From NCBI GenBank assembly GCA_030442035.1, contig JAUJEA010000003.1:310001-374000 (forward strand): a stretch of 64,000 nucleotides of DNA. Direction: 5' to 3'. Made by a program: the position numbers and the translations under genes. Below the pieces are notes generated by a model, which was not told where the DNA came from, made no database searches, and was given only the letters and a program-made list of their open reading frames with translations. Source of the stretch: Splendidivirga corallicola. GTDB taxonomy: Bacteria > Bacteroidota > Bacteroidia > Cytophagales > Cyclobacteriaceae. Shown piece by piece: positions 37,167 through 46,427 of this stretch (its first letter is position 1; each line of letters begins with the position of its first letter).

Positions 37167-38066
37167 CTAATAACCCGCCTTCAATGCATCCAATACCCTT
37201 GTGGAATCGAGAAAAAAATATATGAAAAAAGCATTCATTAAAAGGGCTGACAATGTATTTAGCCACATTGTATGGCCATAATCAGCTTTGCTTCTATTCT
37301 TCAGCACTTTCAAAAACCAAAATCCAAAATACAGGACGACAGGAGATAGAAAAAATAAAAAGTGGGATCCGTACATGGTGGCAAAGTATTTTTGAAAATA
37401 GAGAAAAAACCCGAGGCTGGCCAAGGTAAACATGATGGCAGTAAAGTAAAATGTCCCTTTAATTCCTAAGAGAATACTTAATGTTCCATCACCTCGCTTC
37501 GCATCTTCTTCATGTTGATATATTTGTGTCATTGGGTAAGAACCCCATAGAAGCAGTGAGGAAAGCAAACCGGGTATGAGTGTTTGCTCATGAAGTATAA
37601 CAAAAAAACCATAATCATTCAGACCCATATAAGCGGCTAAAAAAGTGAAACAGCCCTGGAAGAAGCCAGCCACAAACCAACTTGCAAAAGGGTATTTTTT
37701 AAGTCTGATGGCAGGATGACTATAAGCTTTGGAAACCAGGCCATAGACCAGGAGCATCATTGCAAACGAGATGTTTATGAATAGTGCCAGCACTATGGCA
37801 ATAAAATCGAAGGCAAGCGATGTCCAATATAGCTGCTTAGAGACAGGAGGTGGATTTTTAAGCCCTCCAATGCTCTTTTCATCTTTGTCAAAATAGCTGT
37901 TATAGGCATTGCTTGCAGGATATAAAAATAAATGCAAAGCAATAAAAACAATAAGGATTCGCGAGGGGTCCAAATTAGGTGTCACGCTAAGTGCAAACAA
38001 AAAAACCGGAAGTAAAAAAAAGGAAAAAGGAATTCGAAGATGGAGTAAGGTAGATTTCGATATCAT
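37167..38066 (-). CDS. UbiA-family prenyltransferase
   Basis: 299 residues, about eight or nine membrane helices. The first Asp-rich motif is NAYNSYFDKDEKSIGG (about 53-68), with the NxxxDxxxD spacing. The second is YQHEEDAKRGDGTLSI (about 180-195), in the usual loop before helix 6. Both bind prenyl diphosphate through magnesium. Its place inside a type III PKS locus suggests prenylation of the polyketide, although menaquinone, tocopherol or heme side-chain enzymes share the fold. It is divergent from the PKS gene. Confidence 0.87.
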   Translation of the reverse strand: MISKSTLLHLRIPFSFFLLPVFLFALSVTPNLDPSRILIVFIALHLFLYPASNAYNSYFDKDEKSIGGLKNPPPVSKQLYWTSLAFDFIAIVLALFINISFAMMLLVYGLVSKAYSHPAIRLKKYPFASWFVAGFFQGCFTFLAAYMGLNDYGFFVILHEQTLIPGLLSSLLLWGSYPMTQIYQHEEDAKRGDGTLSILLGIKGTFYFTAIMFTLASLGFFLYFQKYFATMYGSHFLFFLSPVVLYFGFWFLKVLKNRSKADYGHTMWLNTLSALLMNAFFIYFFLDSTRVLDALKAGY

Positions 38067-38276
38067 TCAATTGAACAATTAGGGGTTATCATCGGAGAAT
38101 TTAGCTAAATTCTTATTCATTCAAAAAATACTAAAATGTTATTTGTTTTTGCAAAAATGAGTTTTTCTCCCGTAGTGGTTTGAATCACTATGAATAATGT
38201 TCTTTAAAGGTTAATTTGAATTTTATTATTTAAATATCTGTTCCAGATAGTACAAAAATTGGTAAGATACTAAAAG

Positions 38277-39383
38277 ATGCAAGCGTATATTTCGGCAATT
38301 GGAACGGCCGTTCCAAAATACAAAATTGAACAATCCAAGATTGCCGAATTCATGTGTAAGGTTCATCAGCTTACCGAAGTGGAAAAAAACAGACTTCAGG
38401 CACTTTACAGAGCAACAGGAATAGAAAGCAGGTATTCTGTTCTTAGGGATTATGGATCAGGCAAAGGTGATTTCAGTTTTTATGAAAACAGTGATGACCT
38501 GGAGCCCTTTCCAGGAACACAGAAGCGAATGAAAATCTATGAACAGGAAGCTAAAGATTTAGCCTATAATGCTTCCCTGGATTGTTTGAATTCCTTAAAG
38601 AGCTTTCGCAAAGAATTAATTACGCATTTGATCACCGTCAGTTGTACAGGCATGTATGCTCCGGGACTGGACATTGATCTGGTTAATAAACTGGAGCTCA
38701 AACCAAGTGTGGAAAGGACAGCGATAAATTTCATGGGATGCTACGCGGCTTTTAGTGCCTTGAAAGTTGGAAGTGCCATTTGTAAATCCGATCCCGAAGC
38801 AAAAGTATTGATAGTCTGCGTAGAGCTTTGCAGTATTCACTTTCAAAAAAATAAATCTGAAGACAATATGCTTGCTAATGCACTTTTCGCTGATGGCGGA
38901 GCAGCTATACTCCTTGAATCCCAACCATCTGGTCAGCCGGCGCTAAGCATAGAAAATTTCCATTGTGATCTTTTGTCCAAAAACGCTGAAGACATGGCCT
39001 GGAAAGTAAGTGATTTTGGGTTTGAAATGAGACTCAGTTCCTATGTTCCGGACATCATTCGCGAAGGTATTAGAAAATTAGTGGAAAGACTCAAAGATAG
39101 TTTGTCCTATCCGATCGAGCATTTTGATAAATATGCTGTACACCCAGGTGGAAAGAAAATTTTGGAAGCCATGGAGGAAGAAGTAGGGTTTTGTAAAAAG
39201 GAAAACAAATATGCCTATGAGGTTTTAAGAAACTTCGGAAATATGTCGAGTCCTACCATATTGTTTGTTCTTAAAGCACTATGGCTGGATTTAACTAAGT
39301 CGGATGATCAGGGTACCATTTTAAGTGTGGCTTTTGGCCCTGGCTTAACTCTGGAAAGCATGGTTTTGAAAATTCACTGCTAG
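38277..39383 (+). CDS. Type III polyketide synthase
   Basis: 368 residues of the chalcone/stilbene synthase superfamily. The nucleophile Cys is in NFMGCYAAFSALK (about residue 155), the catalytic His in YAVHPGGKKILE (about 289) and the Asn in RNFGNMSSPT (about 323), giving the Cys-His-Asn triad. Such enzymes extend a fatty acyl or other starter CoA with malonyl-CoA into alkylpyrones or resorcinols. The methyltransferase starts 1-7 bp after the stop, so the two are probably translated together. Confidence 0.93.
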   Translation: MQAYISAIGTAVPKYKIEQSKIAEFMCKVHQLTEVEKNRLQALYRATGIESRYSVLRDYGSGKGDFSFYENSDDLEPFPGTQKRMKIYEQEAKDLAYNASLDCLNSLKSFRKELITHLITVSCTGMYAPGLDIDLVNKLELKPSVERTAINFMGCYAAFSALKVGSAICKSDPEAKVLIVCVELCSIHFQKNKSEDNMLANALFADGGAAILLESQPSGQPALSIENFHCDLLSKNAEDMAWKVSDFGFEMRLSSYVPDIIREGIRKLVERLKDSLSYPIEHFDKYAVHPGGKKILEAMEEEVGFCKKENKYAYEVLRNFGNMSSPTILFVLKALWLDLTKSDDQGTILSVAFGPGLTLESMVLKIHC

Positions 39384-39384
39384 C

Positions 39385-40092
39385 TTGAATATGTTTGCCG
39401 AGCGATCAAATCAAAAGGAGATCATGGACGATCTCACCTATGTGGGAGAAGTAGTGATCCAAACACTGAAGGAACTTAAGATCATTAATAAATGGCTGGG
39501 AGGAAATAAAGTTACGATCAAAGGATTTTCAAAACTTCTACAAAATAAAAAACATCAAACGCTAAGCGTGGCGGATCTTGGCTGCGGTGGAGGAGATATG
39601 CTTCAGGAGATCGCCAAGTGGGGCAGAAAAAAAAAGTATAGCTTCCAATTGACCGGAATAGATGCGAATGAATTTATTGTACAATATGCCAGAGAAAATA
39701 CAAGCCGGTTTAAGGAAATTGACTTTCAATCTTTGAATATTTTTTCCAATGAGTTCCGAAATCAGCAGTTTGATATTATTACCTGTACACTGTTCATGCA
39801 TCATTTCAATAATCAGGAGCTGATTACCATGTTACGCCAGCTAAAGGATCAGGCACACAAGGGTATTGTTATTAATGACCTTCATCGACATTGGTTTGCG
39901 TATTATTCCATTAAATGGATAACGCAAAGCTTTTCAAAGTCCAGCATGGTCAAAAATGATGCTCCTATCTCTGTATTGAGGGGTTTTCGCAAAGCAGATT
40001 GGTTGGGCATATTACAAAAAGCGGGCATCAAACATTACACAATAACCTGGAAGTGGGCCTTCAGGTGGATGATCGTCATTACTTGTGATTAA
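39385..40092 (+). CDS. SAM-dependent methyltransferase of the type III PKS operon
   Basis: About 235 residues, class I methyltransferase. VADLGCGGGDML (about residue 65) binds S-adenosylmethionine and FDIITCTLFMHHF (about 130) is motif IV. The start is either TTG 39385, one base after the PKS stop, or ATG 39391. Close coupling to the PKS gene suggests it methylates the polyketide ring or a hydroxyl group, as the SrsB enzyme does in Streptomyces phenolic lipid synthesis, although that protein belongs to a different family. Confidence 0.87.
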   Translation: MNMFAERSNQKEIMDDLTYVGEVVIQTLKELKIINKWLGGNKVTIKGFSKLLQNKKHQTLSVADLGCGGGDMLQEIAKWGRKKKYSFQLTGIDANEFIVQYARENTSRFKEIDFQSLNIFSNEFRNQQFDIITCTLFMHHFNNQELITMLRQLKDQAHKGIVINDLHRHWFAYYSIKWITQSFSKSSMVKNDAPISVLRGFRKADWLGILQKAGIKHYTITWKWAFRWMIVITCD

Positions 40093-40243
40093 TCATTATA
40101 GTTTTTTGAGCTTCCCATAAAAACCCTAAAACCTTTTGCCAAAAATCTTTCAATCCATGGATTTATTACATGAGAATGAATCTCTTAGCAATAGCAACAT
40201 CTAGTGAAGATTTAATTTTTAAATTGTCATTTTTAATATAGTA

Positions 40244-40867
40244 ATGGCGAAAATCATATCATTCATTAGCAGAAAGGGAGGCACGGGTAAGACTACCAAT
40301 GCTATCAATTTGGCAACCATGCTCTTCAACCTGGGGCATAAAGTGGCGCTGATCGAAACTGACACAAATTACACGCTCAGCACATTGAGGAAAATGGAGC
40401 TGTTCAAAACCGGGGCTAAGGATGAGAGCATTTTTAAGATCATTGGTTCGGAAGACCAAAAGGTAATTGATGATATTAAAAATCTCGATGATACGGTGAA
40501 ACTTGATTATGTGATTGTGGACAGTGCGGGCAAAACTACGGATGAGAGCATCCGAAAATTATGTGTTGAAAGTGATGCAGTCATTGTCCCCACCAGTCTG
40601 ACACAAAATGATCTTTTGGTAACCTATCAGACCGTCGAGGATTTAAAGCCGGCAAAAGAACACAATAACCAACTTAAAATAATCATCTTACCGAACAGAA
40701 TTCATAGTTTGACCAAAAGCAAAACGGTTAAAACTGCTTTGGAGGATCTCGAAGTATCAATTTTGGATACTATTGTTCCGGCTAAGAATTTATATGCAAA
40801 CTTTAGCACAATTTTACCTGAAAAGGAATATTTAAACGCAACGAAGGAAATAATTGAAATGATTTAA
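40244..40867 (+). CDS. ParA/MinD-family partition-type ATPase (orphan)
   Basis: 207 residues with a deviant Walker A RKGGTGKTTNAINLA (signature Lys at the start), Walker A' at IETDTN (about 38-43) and Walker B LDYVIVDSAG (about 85-94). It is of the short ParA type without an N-terminal DNA-binding domain. No parB or parS-like sequence is near. The next gene, 13 bp on, encodes a small unknown protein, a layout seen in ParA systems that position cargo other than chromosomes, such as McdA-McdB. Confidence 0.88.
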   Translation: MAKIISFISRKGGTGKTTNAINLATMLFNLGHKVALIETDTNYTLSTLRKMELFKTGAKDESIFKIIGSEDQKVIDDIKNLDDTVKLDYVIVDSAGKTTDESIRKLCVESDAVIVPTSLTQNDLLVTYQTVEDLKPAKEHNNQLKIIILPNRIHSLTKSKTVKTALEDLEVSILDTIVPAKNLYANFSTILPEKEYLNATKEIIEMI

Positions 40868-40880
40868 AATCATCATTGAC

Positions 40881-41216
40881 ATGGCAAAAAAGGGTAAATC
40901 GACATTAAAGGATCTCAATGCCTTTCTAAAACAAAAACCAAATACACTGGTTGATGTGGACCAGGTGGATACCATTGAGGCTCCCGCTTCTCAACCTGAG
41001 TTATCGGAATCAGGTATTATTGAGCAAATTGAATTACTGGCTCAAAAAAATGGTGATAACTTTAGAAATACGCTATTAAACCTTATTCAAAGTGCCTTAG
41101 ACGGGCAGAAAGAAAGCAACGCCTCGGATATCATGCTTCTCAATACCGTATTGTATTTGCAACATACTGAAAAGGTATCCCAAAACTTAGAAAACCTGGC
41201 TGTCGAACACGCCTAA
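40881..41216 (+). CDS. Small partner protein of the orphan ParA
   Basis: 111 residues, no signal peptide or membrane helix. The N-terminus is basic (MAKKGKSTLKDLNAFLKQK), as in many ParA-partner proteins where a short Lys/Arg-rich segment triggers the ATPase. The middle is acidic and flexible, and the C-terminal half is helical (IEQIELLAQKNGDNF, LLNTVLYLQHTEKV), possibly a dimerisation or cargo part. Functional link is by operon position only. I do not recognise a named family. Confidence 0.7.
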   Translation: MAKKGKSTLKDLNAFLKQKPNTLVDVDQVDTIEAPASQPELSESGIIEQIELLAQKNGDNFRNTLLNLIQSALDGQKESNASDIMLLNTVLYLQHTEKVSQNLENLAVEHA

Positions 41217-41286
41217 GGTCAGCTAATTCATGTTTTAGTATTATCTGATAAATATTATCGGATCAGATCGTTTATAGATTAATTGC

Positions 41287-41294
41287 TATTTTTG
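41287..41294 (+). promoter_or_regulatory. Candidate -7 element of the dehydratase gene
   Basis: TATTTTTG matches TAnnTTTG and lies 26 bp upstream of ATG 41321. No clear -33 TTG is visible about 20 bp before it. Confidence 0.4.
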
Positions 41295-41320
41295 CGGCAA
41301 TCGATTTTAACAGACGATAC

Positions 41321-42271
41321 ATGACCCAAAACATTCCCGATCTTTCTAAGATTGAAGCAGCCCATAAAAGGATTTCCAGTTTTATCCATAAAACTCCTGT
41401 TTTTACTTCGAGCATCATCAACGGTATAGCTGGAGCAGAGATCTTCTTTAAATGTGAAAACTTTCAAAGGGTAGGTGCATTCAAATTCAGAGGCGCCTGT
41501 AATGCAGTTTTATCCTTAAGTGAGGAGGAAAGAAAAAAAGGAGTGGCCACCCATTCTTCAGGGAATCACGCACAGGGATTAGCACTTGCTGCCAAACTGA
41601 ATAATATTCCTGCTTACATAGTGATGCCTAAAAATGCTCCGGCTGTTAAAAAGAATGCCGTGCTGGGTTATGGGGCAGAAGTAATTGATTGCGAAGCTAC
41701 ATTGCAATCGAGAGAAGATACATTGGAGCATGTAGTAAAAGAAAAGGGCGCCTATTTCGTCCACCCCTTCAATGATTATGACATTATCGCCGGGCAGGCC
41801 ACTGCTTCCAAAGAGCTTATAGAAGAGACCGGGAAATTGGATGTCATCATGGCCCCTGTGGGCGGTGGAGGTTTGTTAAGTGGTACGGCACTAACGGTCA
41901 ACCTACTTTCTCCTGCAACGAAAGTAGTAGCTGGAGAACCAGCAGGAGCCGATGACGCTTATCATTCTTTAAAAGCAGGAAAAATCATTCCCTCAACCAA
42001 TCCAAATACCATCGCTGATGGTTTGTTAACCTCATTAGGCACTAAAACATTTGAAATCATTTCCAAATACGTAGATGAGATAATCATGGTAAGCGATGAG
42101 GAAATCATCAACGCGATGAGATTGGTATGGGAAAGAATGAAAATAGTTATTGAACCCTCCGCTGCGGTGCCCTTTGCGGCTTTGTTGAAGGAAAAAGAAA
42201 AATTTCAGGGCCAACGTGTAGGAATCATCATTAGTGGTGGTAATGTTGATCTTGGTAAATTGCCTTTTTAA
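41321..42271 (+). CDS. PLP-dependent serine/threonine dehydratase or racemase
   Basis: 316 residues, fold type II pyridoxal-phosphate enzyme. The PLP lysine is in GAFKFRGACNA (about residue 54), SSGNHAQGLA is the substrate loop, and GGGGLLSG (about 185) binds the PLP phosphate. Length and sequence are closest to serine racemase / threo-3-hydroxyaspartate ammonia-lyase rather than IlvA, since the C-terminal regulatory domain is missing. It is convergent with the next gene with one base between the stops. Confidence 0.9.
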   Translation: MTQNIPDLSKIEAAHKRISSFIHKTPVFTSSIINGIAGAEIFFKCENFQRVGAFKFRGACNAVLSLSEEERKKGVATHSSGNHAQGLALAAKLNNIPAYIVMPKNAPAVKKNAVLGYGAEVIDCEATLQSREDTLEHVVKEKGAYFVHPFNDYDIIAGQATASKELIEETGKLDVIMAPVGGGGLLSGTALTVNLLSPATKVVAGEPAGADDAYHSLKAGKIIPSTNPNTIADGLLTSLGTKTFEIISKYVDEIIMVSDEEIINAMRLVWERMKIVIEPSAAVPFAALLKEKEKFQGQRVGIIISGGNVDLGKLPF

Positions 42272-42272
42272 T

Positions 42273-42884
42273 CTACCTGGAGCCTTTACTGAATACCGGT
42301 GTTTTATTTGTTGTGATCAGAAAGGCGCTATAGTATTGCCAGGTAACTTTGGTGTTCTCTCCAGCTTGCTCAAAGTCTATTTGAAACTTGATAGCGCTTG
42401 CAGCCCTGGACCCATTTTGGGCAATTGTTTCGGATAGTTTGCCATCTTCAAACCAGTTCACCAGACTTTCTTGTATGCTTTTCTCAAAAATCTGTTTGAT
42501 GAGATCCCCATTTATTTCTTTGAGCGGTAAGACTATGCTATTTGATCCGGAATGGTGCACATAAGATAAGGATTCCTCTTTCGGATTATAATTCACACCA
42601 GGACTTGTGACCACACCATTGGTGACAAAAAGCTCATCGATATATCTTTTACTTAATGTATATAACCCTGTGCTATCCAGGCCCAGCGAATTGTTGTGGT
42701 GATTAAAAACCCTATAGGAATCCACGTATTCATGCAATCTTCTATCTTGTGTCTGATTGCTGAGTATAAAGGTGGCTTTCCCACGACGGATAGCCGGTTC
42801 TATTGTATCGATCCAGGATTGGGCATATAAATTGGTCGTACCCAAACATATAAATATCAAAACTAGAATTTTAACCTTCTGCAT
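42273..42884 (-). CDS. Secreted protein of unknown function
   Basis: 203 residues with a signal peptide ending LYAQ. The mature part is of mixed alpha/beta character (KATFILSNQTQDRRLHEYV, TKVTWQYYSAFLITT) with no motif I can name. Single gene, stop-to-stop with the dehydratase. Confidence 0.7.
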   Translation of the reverse strand: MQKVKILVLIFICLGTTNLYAQSWIDTIEPAIRRGKATFILSNQTQDRRLHEYVDSYRVFNHHNNSLGLDSTGLYTLSKRYIDELFVTNGVVTSPGVNYNPKEESLSYVHHSGSNSIVLPLKEINGDLIKQIFEKSIQESLVNWFEDGKLSETIAQNGSRAASAIKFQIDFEQAGENTKVTWQYYSAFLITTNKTPVFSKGSR

Positions 42885-43289
42885 TTGTTGGTTCTAATTT
42901 TCGAAAAACTGAATGTATCGTGGAGTGACGAAAGCTGTTGATAGACCAAAATTCAATGCCATTTAACAGCAACATCTTTCCTTAATGCTCCGCAGTTCTT
43001 TTACCTAAAAAATCACAAGTCTCAAAAATACCATTGGAATAGCTCAATGTTTAATCAAAAATCATTCACTTGGAACACTTGTGATATTTCTCTTATTTAT
43101 AGAGGACTAATACAAAGGAAATGCCAATTTTTAAAAACAGGTTTATTTCGATCGTTGGAGATTTGATGCATATTGAATGATTTGAACATCTCCCAAATTG
43201 AGAATCCAAACCTGAAACGATGAATCTGCTCTTTCAAGCCTTTGTAATAAAACAGGTTGATTGACAATTATATGGTTAAAGAGGGAGTA
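42885..43289. other. Gene-free spacer
   Basis: 405 bp between two minus-strand genes. AT-rich; I see no gene, hairpin or repeat worth naming. Confidence 0.6.
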
Positions 43290-44003
43290 CTAATCAAGAA
43301 GAAAACTTATATCGTCCCCAACCTTTTTGATTTTGGTTTCCATTCCTTTTCGGAAAATCTTTATTTCTCCAGGACCTACAGTGCTGATATTCCCATTTTC
43401 AATTCTTAATAGTGCCCCTTCAGGAATCCCAACAACATAAATGTCAGGATTCAATTCCAAAAATTCTGCAATGCGTTGTTTGCGACTTTCTCCACCGTGA
43501 TTTGGCAAAGTGGCTTCGGTATAATGAGGATTTATTTGAAATGGTACGAGGTTCAGGGCTCTAAAAGATGGTGGTTCAACGATTGGCATATCGTTCGTCG
43601 TTCGGATACTTGGACCATTTATATTGGATCCTGCACTCCATCCAAGAACTGGCATACCTTGCCTGGCCTTGGAGCGAATCTCATCTAATAGATTGTTTTT
43701 ATATAAACAACTCAGCAATTGAAATGTATTCCCTCCTCCTACTGCAACGGCACTTGCTTGCTTTACTGCTTCCACCGGATCATCAAACATATGTATCCCT
43801 CGTAGTTTATAACCTATTGATCCAAACGGTTTAGCTACTCTGTTTGTATAATCATCGTAACTCATTGTCACTCCGGCATAAGGAATAAAAAGCACTTCTT
43901 TTATTTCCGAACCTAAGAAATCATTAATTTCCGAAGCGGCATGTTCCAAATATCCTTTCCCGTGATTAACAGAGTTGCTAAGTAAAAGTAGTTTTTCCCT
44001 CAT
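43290..44003 (-). CDS. pepE: Dipeptidase E (peptidase S51)
   Basis: 237 residues, full length for PepE. The nucleophile Ser is in GWSAGSN (about residue 122) and the His in INPHYTEA (about 158). VGGGNTFQLL (about 90-99) is also characteristic. PepE cleaves dipeptides with N-terminal aspartate in the cytoplasm. Single gene with its own promoter candidate upstream. Confidence 0.93.
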   Translation of the reverse strand: MREKLLLLSNSVNHGKGYLEHAASEINDFLGSEIKEVLFIPYAGVTMSYDDYTNRVAKPFGSIGYKLRGIHMFDDPVEAVKQASAVAVGGGNTFQLLSCLYKNNLLDEIRSKARQGMPVLGWSAGSNINGPSIRTTNDMPIVEPPSFRALNLVPFQINPHYTEATLPNHGGESRKQRIAEFLELNPDIYVVGIPEGALLRIENGNISTVGPGEIKIFRKGMETKIKKVGDDISFLLD

Positions 44004-44027
44004 TTTAAAGCTAAAGTATTCCGGACA

Positions 44028-44058
44028 CTAAGATACCTCAATTATTCACCCATATCAA
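44028..44058 (-). promoter_or_regulatory. Candidate pepE promoter
   Basis: On the minus strand TTG is followed after 20 bp by TATCTTAG, one mismatch from TAnnTTTG. The -7 element is 24 bp before the pepE start. Confidence 0.55.
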
Positions 44059-44143
44059 CATGTGTCAGTGGATTTGAAGAAAAAAGCCCTTGATCCGAAA
44101 ACTTATTTTAGGATGAGAAACGAATAATGTTAATCACCGGGAT

Positions 44144-44180
44144 AAAAAAAGAGCCAGTAAGCTATGCAGCTACTGGCTCT
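44144..44180 (-). terminator. Terminator of small membrane protein gene 1
   Basis: AGAGCCAGTA and TACTGGCTCT form a 10-bp perfect stem; read on the minus strand it is followed by a run of seven T. It lies 25 bp after the stop at 44205. Confidence 0.9.
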
Positions 44181-44204
44181 ATTGTATTGCTTGGATAAAA
44201 ATTT

Positions 44205-44603
44205 TTATCGCCATTCAAGTCTGAATTGTTTCTTCAAAGCATATCCGGCACCGATGGTTAACAGAAAAGTAAGTAATGTAGTTACGGCCATAATTATTTG
44301 TTTTTCCGTAGAAGCTTCACTTTGCAAAAAGTGATAGGCCGAAGTAGAAGAATATACTGTAAGCAGTAGGAAAAATACCGCGGCAAACAAAGTGATTATT
44401 TTTCCGGCAGAAACAAATTTTGCATTGAAGGCTGCACTTCTCTTATCTAATACCTCCTTGATATCTTTACATCTGATTTCCAAAAGCTCTAACTCCTCGA
44501 TTTCATGTTCTTCCATCTCTCTTCTATTGGAAATGTCCGATAAGGACTTCATTCTATAAGTACAGTTTTCAAGTTCTTTTTCCAGTTCTTTTTTGGTCTT
44601 CAT
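44205..44603 (-). CDS. Small two-helix membrane protein, paralogue 1
   Basis: 132 residues: a charged coiled-coil-like N-terminus (about 1-58, MKTKKELEKELENC) and two membrane helices (about 70-90 and 105-123) separated by SSTSAYHFLQSEAS. It is clearly paralogous to the next gene, sharing LSDISNRREMEEHE, VYSSTSAYHF and EKQIIMA. Coding potential is therefore secure. The function is unknown; the coiled coil is probably cytoplasmic. Confidence 0.82.
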   Translation of the reverse strand: MKTKKELEKELENCTYRMKSLSDISNRREMEEHEIEELELLEIRCKDIKEVLDKRSAAFNAKFVSAGKIITLFAAVFFLLLTVYSSTSAYHFLQSEASTEKQIIMAVTTLLTFLLTIGAGYALKKQFRLEWR

Positions 44604-44984
44604 ATTCTTGACAATTTTATTGTGTTTTCATGCGTTTTCGTCCATGGCAACCAAGTATGTGCCAATTTCAAAAAATAACCTTTCCGGCAAATTTGAAGCG
44701 ATTTTCTTTTTTTGAGCATGTTTATTTTATCCCATACTGGGAATTTTTTTTCTTTTCGGTATGATTTTTAAGGAAATGATTCAACTCTCAGACAAACCTG
44801 AATCCAATTGACAAAACATGGAATTAAGTTAAATCTTAGAAGGTCAAAGCAAGATCGGCAATGTCGCTGGTTGATGTCTATGCTTGGGAAAGAATATCAG
44901 AAGGTAGAAAAGAAAAAAGCACTCATATTTAAATGAGTGCCAGCAAGTGTGTGATTAGATTGAGCAAGTATATCTTAATAATTT
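44604..44984. other. Spacer between the two small membrane protein genes
   Basis: 381 bp, AT-rich. It holds the terminator at 44913-44940 and presumably the promoter of the downstream paralogue. No gene. Confidence 0.6.
44913..44940 (-). terminator. Terminator of small membrane protein gene 2
   Basis: GCACTCAT and ATGAGTGC form an 8-bp stem around ATTTAA. On the minus strand six T follow. It is 45 bp after the stop at 44985. Confidence 0.85.
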
Positions 44985-45377
44985 TCAGCGGATAGTGAAT
45001 TGTTTTTTTACCATCATGGCAGAGCCCATTGTTAACGCAAAGGTTATGAAGGTAGTAAGTGCCATGATAATTTGTTTCTCTATGGACGTTTCACTTTGCA
45101 TAAAGTGATAAGCAGAAGTAGATGAATAGATTGTTAACATCAGGAAGAGTACTCCTGCAAACACGGTTATATATTTACCCACCGAAATAAATTTCTTTTT
45201 AATATTTGTATTTTTTTCTTCCAACATTTTCTTAAGATCATTAACTCTGATCTCTAATACTTCCAATTCCTCTTCTTCATGAGATTCCATTTCCCTTCTG
45301 TTGGAAATGTCGGAAAGTGATTTATATCTATATGAACACCTTTCAAGTTCTTTTTCTAATTCTCTTTTTGTCTTCAT
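44985..45377 (-). CDS. Small two-helix membrane protein, paralogue 2
   Basis: 130 residues from ATG 45377; an in-frame start at 45434 would add nineteen residues not present in the paralogue. Same plan as the preceding paralogue: N-terminal coiled-coil region (KTKRELEKELERC), helix, SSTSAYHFMQSE, second helix, basic tail. About 60% of residues agree by eye. A tandem duplication, with each copy keeping its own terminator. Confidence 0.82.
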   Translation of the reverse strand: MKTKRELEKELERCSYRYKSLSDISNRREMESHEEEELEVLEIRVNDLKKMLEEKNTNIKKKFISVGKYITVFAGVLFLMLTIYSSTSAYHFMQSETSIEKQIIMALTTFITFALTMGSAMMVKKQFTIR

Positions 45378-46178
45378 CGTGTTTGTGTTTTTTTGGTTAA
45401 CTATATGCCAACCTATTGCCAAAGGCTGTGCCAATTCCCAAAAAAGTGCCCTCAGGGCTCAAAATAAAGGTTTAAGGAAAATTTCTTGTTTCATTTTGGG
45501 AATAGAGACTCAAAATGAATTTGAATTTTTTGTTTTAGGAAAGAAATAATGATCTGAGAAAGCGATGCTTTATTTAATTCTTTCAAAATATTAGGAGGAC
45601 GGCCAATCATTGATCAAGCAATGTGTGTAAAGTAAATTTTGAACTTGATCGAATATTCCCTTTTCAAACAATCTTCTGTAGCCCCTAGGTTTCGAATTCA
45701 AGCCATCAGTCTCTGAGAACTAATCATAACATATCAAACGGCACTAGGTTTTGCTATGTGTGGTTCTTAAAGTATTGCACTCTTACAGAGTACGTACCAT
45801 TAAATTATTTTAGATTAAGCTGAAAAGTTGGAAGACTGAAGAAATAATAACCTCCTGCATTCAAGGCATTCTATTAAGGGGAACTTATTTATTAGGGTGC
45901 GGATATTGGTTGAAATGGTGATAGCATATGATGGGCGAAAGGGGAAAACTTTAAATTGACTTCCGGTATGCCGGATGGTTTGGTTCGATTTAACGAATCC
46001 AAATGATCATTCGGATATTGAATGTTTCATGCTGAAAAATATACTTGGAACTTAGGCACTTTTTTGATTGGAAAATTAATTAAATCATCAACAGGAAGAC
46101 AATTCCAGGTTGTGACTGGAAATGTAAATCGGATATAGATGGATCTTATTGCAATGCGGATCATGAGAGACATTGGTC
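45378..46178. other. 801-bp gene-free spacer
   Basis: I find no ORF with protein-like composition on either strand, no strong hairpin and no repeat shared with other parts of the window. It may hold decayed sequence. Confidence 0.55.
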
Positions 46179-46427
46179 CTAATTAAAAACGTCCTGAATA
46201 TCAATCTTCTCCAGGTAAGGGTCCACATTGGTCAAGGATTCAAAAGTACTGATGAAAACAATCTTGTTGTCGATCAACTGAAACCATACCTCTGCAAAAA
46301 AGCCAGAAAGCTCATACAGATTTATCCAACATCCGGATTCCCTTCTGGTAGCGATATAGGTTCCGTTATTCTTAATAAAAAAAGATTTTCCTTTTTCCGA
46401 CAATTGATTAAATCGTTGTATATCCAT
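46179..46427 (-). CDS. Small protein of unknown function
   Basis: 82 residues from ATG 46427. The composition is protein-like: MDIQRFNQLSEKGKSFFIK, then VWFQLIDNKIVFISTFES and ending LEKIDIQDVFN, suggesting a small alpha/beta fold. No signal peptide or membrane helix. Overlapping frames give implausible sequences. No family recognised. Confidence 0.6.
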   Translation of the reverse strand: MDIQRFNQLSEKGKSFFIKNNGTYIATRRESGCWINLYELSGFFAEVWFQLIDNKIVFISTFESLTNVDPYLEKIDIQDVFN

